From Paludibacter sp. UBA5753 (GTDB taxonomy: Bacteria; Bacteroidota; Bacteroidia; Bacteroidales; Paludibacteraceae), in assembly GCA_002427615.1 (NCBI GenBank), contig DIFH01000043.1:12169-22969 (forward strand): DNA of 10,801 nt. The letters run 5' to 3'. The notes under the pieces were generated by a model that saw only the letters and a program-made list of their open reading frames with translations, searched no databases and was not told the DNA's origin. Below, one piece after another: positions 6,172 through 10,801 of the stretch (the first letter of the stretch is position 1; every line of letters begins with the position of its first letter). Both the position numbers and the translations under genes were made by a program.

Positions 6172-7146
6172 TTAATCGCTTCTTGACATTAAATCTTCGG
6201 CTAATTTTCTCAATTCTTGCTTTTTATTTGAAAGAACGGTTACTTTTTCGAGGTTTGCGACTGCCTTTTCATAAAAAAACGACATCTTATCTTCGCATAT
6301 TTTTTTAACTTCCAGGCGGTTATACAAATTTGTTACTGCTTGAATCTTATCATCCGGATTTACATCGCTTAGGGACAACCAAGCGTTTAATTCAACAGCA
6401 TCTTGATCTTTGGCGAGTTTCAAAGCATGAATTAACAAATAAGTTTTCTTATTGCAAAGAATATCTCCGCCAATTTTTTTGCCAAACGCAGCTTCGTCGC
6501 CATATACATCCAGCAAGTCATCTTTCAACTGAAAAGCCAGGCCGATATTGATTCCGAAATCGTAAAGTCGTTCCGCATCTTCTTTGCCCGCGCCGCCAAT
6601 GAGCGCTCCCGTTTTAAGGGCGCAACCCAACAAAACAGCTGTCTTCAACCGGATCATTTCTAAATATTCATCAGCGGTTACCTCGTTTCTGCTTTCAAAA
6701 TCAACATCATACTGTTGACCTTCACAAATTTCGATAGCCGTTTTCGAGAACAAATCCAACACTTGTTTCAGATATTTTTCAGGCGTTTTAGCTATCAGTT
6801 GGTATGCGACAATCTGCATAACATCTCCCGAAAGAATAGCCGTATTGTTGTTCCATTTTGCATGAACCGTAGGACAACCACGGCGAATATCGGCGCGATC
6901 CATGATGTCATCATGCAGCAATGTAAAATTGTGAAAAAGTTCCAATCCCAAAGCAGGAGCGATGGCAGGCTGCAAATCATCCGAAAACAAATTACAAGCC
7001 ATCAAGGTGAATGCCGGACGAATGCGTTTTCCTCCCAACGAAAGCACATAGCTAATCGGGTCGTAAAGTCCACGCGGTTCTTTCTCCCAGTCAAGATTTT
7101 CTATTTCCGAGCTTACAAGCTGCGTTATTTCGTTGAAAGTTTTCAT
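6172..7146 (-). CDS. Polyprenyl diphosphate synthase, short-chain type
   Basis: Condenses isopentenyl diphosphate with allylic diphosphates to build linear isoprenoids in the cytoplasm. Numbering from the ATG at 7144-7146 (324 residues), it has the substrate-binding GGKRIRP at 38-44, the first Asp-rich motif DDIMD at 79-83, GQQYD at 143-147, KT at 168-169 and the second Asp-rich motif DDLLD at 209-213 within FQLKDD. The fifth residue before the first motif is phenylalanine (F74, in HNFTLLHDD). In archaeal-type GGPP synthases an aromatic there limits chain length, so a C15-C20 product is more likely than a long quinone tail; this is inference. An in-frame ATG at 7177-7179 would add 11 residues (MKGKRQVNKYF) and lie 8 bp from ddl. 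I prefer the downstream ATG because family members usually begin shortly before the LYDPI/YVLSLGGKR segment, and a purine-rich stretch precedes it. Last gene of the cell-envelope cluster. Confidence 0.93.
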   Translation of the reverse strand: MKTFNEITQLVSSEIENLDWEKEPRGLYDPISYVLSLGGKRIRPAFTLMACNLFSDDLQPAIAPALGLELFHNFTLLHDDIMDRADIRRGCPTVHAKWNNNTAILSGDVMQIVAYQLIAKTPEKYLKQVLDLFSKTAIEICEGQQYDVDFESRNEVTADEYLEMIRLKTAVLLGCALKTGALIGGAGKEDAERLYDFGINIGLAFQLKDDLLDVYGDEAAFGKKIGGDILCNKKTYLLIHALKLAKDQDAVELNAWLSLSDVNPDDKIQAVTNLYNRLEVKKICEDKMSFFYEKAVANLEKVTVLSNKKQELRKLAEDLMSRSD

Positions 7147-7187
7147 AAAGTACTTATTAACCTGTCTCTTTCCCTTCATAGAGAAAT

Positions 7188-8165
7188 TTAGAGAACTTCG
7201 TTTTCAATAATATCCGTCATTACATCTTTAATATTCAGTCCTGCTGCACGAACCTGTTGAGGAATAAAGCTGGTAGCAGTCATTCCGGGAGTTGTGTTTA
7301 CTTCGAGCAGATTGATTACATCTCCTTCGGAAATAATATAATCGATGCGTACTATGCCTTTACAGCCCAGAATATCATAAATTGCCGCCGTTAGTTTCTG
7401 TACCCGGGAAGTCAGCGATTCGCCAATACGGGCAGGCGTAATTTCCTGAACCTGACCTTTATACTTGGCATCAAAATCGAAGAATTCATTCTCCGGCACT
7501 ACTTCTGTTACAGGCAACACCACCGTTTTTTCTTTGGTTTTGTACATTCCGCAGGTGATTTCTGTTCCCGACAGAAAAGCTTCTACCATCACTTCATTGC
7601 CTTCGGAAAATGCCTTTAAAATAGCAGGTTGAAGTTGTTCTGCCGATTTTACTTTCGTCACGCCAAAACTGCTTCCGCCCACATTGGGTTTTACAAAACA
7701 AGGCAGGCCGATTTTCTTTACAATTTCAGCATCGGCAACTGTTTGTCCGGCGCGCAACACCAAAGATTCGGCAACTTTTATTCCAAATCCTTTCAGATAC
7801 TGGTTACAGGTAAATTTATTAAAGGTTATAGCCGCCGCCAACACACCACAACAGGAATAAGGCAATCCTATCAATTCAAAATATCCTTGCAAAATTCCAT
7901 TTTCGCCGGGCGTTCCATGTATGGTTATATAGGCAAAATCAAAATTCGTTCTCACTCCATCGCGTGTAAAACTGAAATCGTTTTTATCGATAGCTATTTT
8001 CTCATTTTCTGACCATTCCACTTGCCAGGTTTGGCCAACTATGGTTACAATAAACAAATTATAACGATCTTTGTCCATAAACGAATAAAGTCCTGCCGCA
8101 CTTTTAAGCGAAACAACTACTTCAGATGAATCACCTCCGGCAACAATTGCAATATTTTTTTTCAT
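7188..8165 (-). CDS. ddl: D-alanine--D-alanine ligase
   Basis: ATP-grasp enzyme that makes the D-Ala-D-Ala dipeptide ending the peptidoglycan stem peptide. At 325 residues it is of usual length. Visible motifs are GGDSSEVVVSLKS at 10-22 with the substrate-contacting E15, HGTPGENG at 83-90, the ATP-binding KPNVGGSSFGV at 159-169, KY at 234-235 in the omega-loop, RID at 273-275 and the Mg-binding E288/N290 in LLEVNTTPGM. The K-Y pair in the loop fits D-Ala-D-Ala ligases rather than VanA-type D-Ala-D-Lac ligases, where histidine replaces tyrosine, so no vancomycin-resistance role is suggested. The first motif has EVVVSL where many ligases have EHEVSL; the catalytic glutamate is kept. It lies 49 bp after rluD and just before the prenyl synthase gene. 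The ATG at 8163-8165 gives the standard MKKNIAIVAGG start. Confidence 0.97.
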   Translation of the reverse strand: MKKNIAIVAGGDSSEVVVSLKSAAGLYSFMDKDRYNLFIVTIVGQTWQVEWSENEKIAIDKNDFSFTRDGVRTNFDFAYITIHGTPGENGILQGYFELIGLPYSCCGVLAAAITFNKFTCNQYLKGFGIKVAESLVLRAGQTVADAEIVKKIGLPCFVKPNVGGSSFGVTKVKSAEQLQPAILKAFSEGNEVMVEAFLSGTEITCGMYKTKEKTVVLPVTEVVPENEFFDFDAKYKGQVQEITPARIGESLTSRVQKLTAAIYDILGCKGIVRIDYIISEGDVINLLEVNTTPGMTATSFIPQQVRAAGLNIKDVMTDIIENEVL

Positions 8166-8214
8166 AAAAAAACCTTATCCCCTGAAGGGAAGTAAATATT
8201 TGTATTCTAATTTT

Positions 8215-9291
8215 TTACAAGTCAAGATATTCTTTGCCGTAATCCCGCCACATACGGATCAGTTCCTGCATGTCATCCGGTAATTCACTGTCGAAATACA
8301 TATATTCTCCGGTGCGCGGATGTACAAAACCAAGTGTTTTGGCATGTAATGCCTGGCGCGGACAGGCATAAAAGCAGTTCTTCACAAAAAGTTTATAATA
8401 AGCCGAGGTCGTTCCTTTCAAAATCACATTGCCTCCATATCTTTCATCGTTAAAAAGCGTATGTCCGATATGTTTCATGTGAACACGGATTTGATGTGTG
8501 CGCCCTGTTTCCAGCCGGCATTCGACCAAGGTTACATAGCCCAGGCGTTCGAGGACTTTATAATGAGTAACCGCATGTTTTGCAAACGGATTCTCGCCTT
8601 CGGGAAAAACGGTAAACAACATCCGATCCCGCGGATCGCGGGCTAAATCACCGACGATTGTCCCTTCATTTTCTTTTACATTTCCCCAAACTAACGCATG
8701 ATAACGTCTTTGTGTGGTTTTTTCGAAAAACTGTTTTCCCAGATGTGTTTTGGCTTCTTCGGTTTTGGCGATCAGCAACAATCCCGAAGTATCTTTATCA
8801 ATACGATGCACCAAACCTATTCGCGAATCGTTAGGATCAAATTCGGGATGATCTTTCATGTGAAATGCGATGGCATTCAACAGCGTCCCGTCAAAATTAC
8901 CAAATCCGGGATGCACAACCAGACCCGGTTGTTTATTTACCAGAATAATGTCATCATCTTCGTAAACAATATTGATAGGAATATCCTGCGGGATAATTTC
9001 GAACTGAGAAGGAGGATAAGCCAGGAAAATAGTAATGATGTCGAATGGTTTAACACGGTAGTTGGACTTTACAGGTTTAGCATTCACACAAATATTTCCT
9101 GCATCGGCGGCTTCCTGAATGCGGTTCCGCGAAGTACTTGCCATACAATTTACCAAATACTTATCGATTCGCACAAGCGCCTGCCCCTTGTCAACAACAA
9201 ATCGGAAATGTTCGTAAAGCTCCTGTTCTACGCTCATTTCTTCAATATCATCCTCTTCTATTTCTTCAATATATTCTTCGCCCACAGTCAA
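8215..9291 (-). CDS. rluD: RluD/RluA-family 23S rRNA pseudouridine synthase
   Basis: Isomerises specific uridines to pseudouridine, most likely in helix 69 of 23S rRNA if it is a true RluD. The 358-residue frame has an S4 RNA-binding domain at about 38-95 (RIDKYLVN, SRNRIQEAADAG) and the catalytic domain after it. The catalytic aspartate is D165 in HRIDKDTSG at 162-170. Other family blocks are NKQPGLVVHPG near 119, RRYHALVWG, LETGRTHQIRVHM and RQALHAKTLGF near the C-terminus. The N-terminus has an acidic leader (EEYIEEIEEDDIEE) before the S4 domain. The start is uncertain. The frame opens after a stop at 9298-9300 and contains TTG at 9289-9291, GTG at 9283-9285, and a first ATG only at 9235-9237, which would remove the acidic leader. 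I keep the TTG because similar acidic leaders are usual in this phylum. It is 20 bp after the PASTA gene. Exact target site is inferred. Confidence 0.93.
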   Translation of the reverse strand: MTVGEEYIEEIEEDDIEEMSVEQELYEHFRFVVDKGQALVRIDKYLVNCMASTSRNRIQEAADAGNICVNAKPVKSNYRVKPFDIITIFLAYPPSQFEIIPQDIPINIVYEDDDIILVNKQPGLVVHPGFGNFDGTLLNAIAFHMKDHPEFDPNDSRIGLVHRIDKDTSGLLLIAKTEEAKTHLGKQFFEKTTQRRYHALVWGNVKENEGTIVGDLARDPRDRMLFTVFPEGENPFAKHAVTHYKVLERLGYVTLVECRLETGRTHQIRVHMKHIGHTLFNDERYGGNVILKGTTSAYYKLFVKNCFYACPRQALHAKTLGFVHPRTGEYMYFDSELPDDMQELIRMWRDYGKEYLDL

Positions 9292-9311
9292 GTAAATTTA
9301 TTAACAAATTA

Positions 9312-10145
9312 TCAGAAAAATTCTTCATCGGGTTCAACTTGTTCCTCTTCATCTTCGAATGTCTTGTTTAACATCGATTTATCTTTCGAAAGCCACACGT
9401 CAATCCTTGTTCCTGCCGGAACCGAACGACCGGCTGCCGGACGTTGACGATAGATAATATATTCATTCTCGTTTTCGTTAGGTTCTACATCATAATCAAT
9501 CGCGCCAATAACCATGGAATCGGCAAGAGTTTCTTCACGGGCTTCTTCGAGCGCCAACCCTTTAAGGTTCGGAACCAAAGAAGATTCGCCACCCAAACCG
9601 CTGCCGACTACCAATACCAAGGAACTTCCTTCCGGAACACGTGCGCCGGCCGGAATGTTTTGTCCGCGATACTTTACTGCTATGACCAGGTCTTTATATT
9701 CCGAAGGCGAATACTCAACACTGCTTACGCTCAAGCCAATCGCTTTTAACATGGCATCAGCCTGACGGTACGAAACATCATTGACATCCGGCATCGGAAC
9801 TTTACGTACCTGACGGGAATTGATAATAAGATAAATTGGACGATTTCGCTTGACGGTAGAGTTAACCGGCGGAATTTGTTCGATAATTGTTCCAAGTTTT
9901 TTATCCCTTACGAAAACCGAATCAATTACCTGTGGATACAACCCATGATTTGTTAACAGAAGATCGGCTTCCTCAACATATAACCCTCGAAGGTCAGGTA
10001 CAATTTCGGATTCTCCATGATGAGTGTAAAAATCCACACCAATAAGCGTAAGCCATACCAAAGCTACAAAAATAATGATGGCGAGCAATATTCGTTTTAA
10101 TACGAATCCACCAATACTTTCCTTCCAGAATTTTTTAAAATCCAT
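9312..10145 (-). CDS. Single-pass membrane protein with three PASTA domains
   Basis: PASTA domains bind peptidoglycan fragments or act as structural spacers. The 277-residue protein has a short cytosolic N-terminus (MDFKKFWKES), one membrane helix at about 18-37, then three PASTA repeats outside the cytoplasm: about 48-110 (VPDLRGL), 116-182 (VPMPDVNDVSY) and 190-254 (VPNLKGL). Repeat ends show the usual ipaG-type segments, such as NIPAGARVPEGSS and SVPAGTRIDV. The C-terminus (about 263-277) is strongly acidic, EDEEEQVEPDEEFF. There is no Ser/Thr kinase or transpeptidase domain, so this is not a PknB- or PBP-type protein. Adjacency to ddl suggests a role in cell-wall assembly or sensing; its specific job is unknown. 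The ATG at 10143-10145 gives MDFKKF; a TTG two codons upstream is possible but less likely. It appears to be the first gene of the cluster that continues to the prenyl synthase. Confidence 0.92.
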   Translation of the reverse strand: MDFKKFWKESIGGFVLKRILLAIIIFVALVWLTLIGVDFYTHHGESEIVPDLRGLYVEEADLLLTNHGLYPQVIDSVFVRDKKLGTIIEQIPPVNSTVKRNRPIYLIINSRQVRKVPMPDVNDVSYRQADAMLKAIGLSVSSVEYSPSEYKDLVIAVKYRGQNIPAGARVPEGSSLVLVVGSGLGGESSLVPNLKGLALEEAREETLADSMVIGAIDYDVEPNENENEYIIYRQRPAAGRSVPAGTRIDVWLSKDKSMLNKTFEDEEEQVEPDEEFF

Positions 10146-10218
10146 AAACAACTAAAGAATTAAGTGATAAATTTCGAGCAGACGGTTCGCTATTTTATCG
10201 GGTTACTCAAACATTTGC

Positions 10219-10226
10219 CAAAAATA
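10219..10226 (-). promoter_or_regulatory. Predicted -7 element for the PASTA-rluD-ddl cluster
   Basis: The minus strand reads TATTTTTG, an exact TAnnTTTG match, about 75 nt upstream of the PASTA gene ATG and downstream of the rpmH terminator. A TTG at 10243-10245 could serve as -33 but the spacing is only 16 bp. A small palindrome, AATAAT-GAA-ATTATT at 10223-10237, overlaps the element. Confidence 0.4.
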
Positions 10227-10257
10227 ATGAAATTATTGTTTACAATGCGGTTTATAA

Positions 10258-10291
10258 ACAAAAAAAAGCAAAAACCTCTGTCGAAGTTTTT
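10258..10291 (-). terminator. Intrinsic terminator of rpmH
   Basis: Read on the minus strand, AAAAACTTC pairs with GAGGTTTTT (9 bp including one T-G pair) around a GACA loop at 10270-10291. It is followed by GC and a run of eight T at 10260-10267. It begins 30 nt after the rpmH stop codon. This is the clearest intrinsic terminator in the window, and it separates rpmH from the cell-envelope cluster. Confidence 0.75.
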
Positions 10292-10321
10292 ACTTTCCTT
10301 ATCCTGTTTTAAGCAGAATCG

Positions 10322-10480
10322 TTACGCTTTGTGACGTCCTTCATCGGCAACGGTAAGCTTTGTTCTACCTTTGGCACGACGGGCTGCTAATACTCGGCGA
10401 CCGTTGGCAGTTGCCATTCTTTCACGGAATCCGTGTTTATTTCTTCTTTTTCTTTGCGAAGGTTGGAATGTCCTTTTCAT
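10322..10480 (-). CDS. rpmH: 50S ribosomal protein L34
   Basis: A 52-residue, highly basic protein of the large ribosomal subunit. The translation starts MKRTFQPSQRKRRNKHGFRE, continues RMATANGRRVLAARRAKGR and ends LTVADEGRHKA. The MKRT-QPS-RKR-HGFR-RM-T--GR-VL--RR-KGR pattern is diagnostic of L34. Length fits the slightly extended L34 of Bacteroidota. The ATG is at 10478-10480 and the TAA at 10322-10324. It is a single-gene unit: a strong promoter lies about 50 nt upstream and a terminator directly follows. In many bacteria rpmH sits by dnaA or rnpA, but neither is seen here. Confidence 0.97.
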   Translation of the reverse strand: MKRTFQPSQRKRRNKHGFRERMATANGRRVLAARRAKGRTKLTVADEGRHKA

Positions 10481-10510
10481 TGCTTATGATGTTTTTGTAG
10501 TTATTTTTCA

Positions 10511-10528
10511 AGTCTCCGAATTCGGACT
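10511..10528. promoter_or_regulatory. Palindrome at the rpmH transcription start
   Basis: TCCGAATTCGGA (10515-10526) is a perfect 12-bp palindrome. The longer span at 10511-10528 is a near-perfect 17-18 bp palindrome, AGTC/GACT around CCGAATTCGG, with one extra T. It abuts the rpmH -7 element and would cover the predicted transcription start. It could be an operator or a 5' hairpin in the leader. No function is known to me. Confidence 0.45.
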
Positions 10529-10529
10529 G

Positions 10530-10560
10530 CAAAAATAGGTGTTTTTTTTGAACTGGCAAA
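10530..10560 (-). promoter_or_regulatory. rpmH promoter, full -33/-7 match
   Basis: On the minus strand, TTTG at 10557-10560 is followed by a 19-bp spacer and then TATTTTTG at 10530-10537. Both boxes and the spacing match the Bacteroidota sigma-ABfr consensus, TTTG-N19-TAnnTTTG. It is the best promoter in the window, as expected for a highly expressed ribosomal protein gene. Initiation is predicted near 10523, giving a leader of about 43 nt. Confidence 0.75.
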
Positions 10561-10801
10561 TTGTTGATGCCTTTTTCTTTCGGTTTTTACGAAACTAATT
10601 TTCAGATCGCCCAATTTCATTGAATATTCATGGAACATTAATATTAAAAACACTCTTTTTAGAAAGAACAGGATTATTTAGGGTCTGCTGAAAAACTATT
10701 TTATGCCACAGAGTGGCTAAACCTGCCTGCCGCAGGCAAGCTTTCAGGACATCTTTCAATAGAAACACAAATTCTGGTGCAAAGAAAATGGTCAGTTATA
10801 T
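10561..10801. other. Non-coding right end with hairpins, possible mobile-element edge
   Basis: Together with the rpmH upstream region this makes a gene-free stretch of about 320 bases. I find no convincing coding frame. A short open frame on the minus strand from the window edge down to about 10703 has no recognisable motif. GGGTCTGCTGAAAAAC at 10681-10696 resembles terminal repeats of some insertion sequences. Two hairpins follow: GCCAC-AGA-GTGGC at 10705-10717, and TGCCTGC-C-GCAGGCA at 10724-10738, a GC-rich palindrome of the kind dispersed in many Bacteroidota genomes. An ATG at 10790 runs off the end of the window and could begin a gene that is not visible here. Confidence 0.35.

Noticed and set aside
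7188..8165. The ligase as a VanA-type D-Ala-D-Lac (glycopeptide resistance) enzyme.
   Set aside because: The omega-loop keeps K234-Y235, typical of D-Ala-D-Ala ligases, and there are no vanH, vanX or vanRS-like neighbours.
8698..9447. A 249-codon open frame on the plus strand opposite rluD and the PASTA gene.
   Set aside because: It is antisense to two well-supported genes, has no recognisable motif, has a low-complexity composition rich in F, N, I and S, and crosses a gene boundary. It is a shadow frame.
10149..10151. TTG as the start of the PASTA gene.
   Set aside because: An ATG lies two codons downstream and gives a normal N-terminus; nothing favours the rarer codon.

Overview
The window looks like a chromosomal housekeeping segment from a member of the Bacteroidales (phylum Bacteroidota). 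This rests on three things. The protein families are Bacteroidota-like: a PASTA protein next to an RluD-type synthase and Ddl, and a 52-residue L34. Shine-Dalgarno signals are weak or absent. Promoter -7 elements of the Bacteroidota type TAnnTTTG recur in front of genes. The genus cannot be named from this evidence. Base composition is moderately AT-rich and looks even across the genes, and I see no clear island.

Layout from left to right. DNA polymerase I (polA, minus strand, 71-2932) is full length with all three activities intact. Upstream of it, also on the minus strand, is a secreted two-lobed aspartic protease with a C-terminal PDZ domain (3020-4228). A divergent intergenic region (4229-4380) carries a promoter for each direction and a 9-bp direct repeat. 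It separates the protease from the only plus-strand gene, a ferritin-like plus VIT1/CCC1-type membrane protein (4381-5244) that probably handles iron or manganese. That gene converges on a conserved-looking protein of unknown function (5326-6051, minus), with two hairpins between them.

The right half is a minus-strand cluster read from right to left: PASTA membrane protein (9312-10145), RluD-type pseudouridine synthase (8215-9291), D-alanine--D-alanine ligase (7188-8165) and a short-chain-type polyprenyl diphosphate synthase (6172-7146). Gaps of 20, 49 and about 41 bp suggest one transcript. Two members (Ddl and the PASTA protein) point to peptidoglycan, and the prenyl synthase feeds isoprenoid lipids. 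Upstream lies rpmH (ribosomal protein L34, 10322-10480) with its own strong promoter and a good intrinsic terminator that insulates the cluster.

The last roughly 320 bases hold no recognisable gene. They contain the rpmH promoter, two small hairpins and a sequence resembling the terminal repeat of an insertion sequence. I did not find a CRISPR array, tRNA, rRNA, phage or defence system. The items most worth checking are the clamp-binding-like motif in the PolA linker, the palindromes at the polA and rpmH transcription starts, the direct repeats around the iron-protein promoter and the possible mobile-element edge at the right end.
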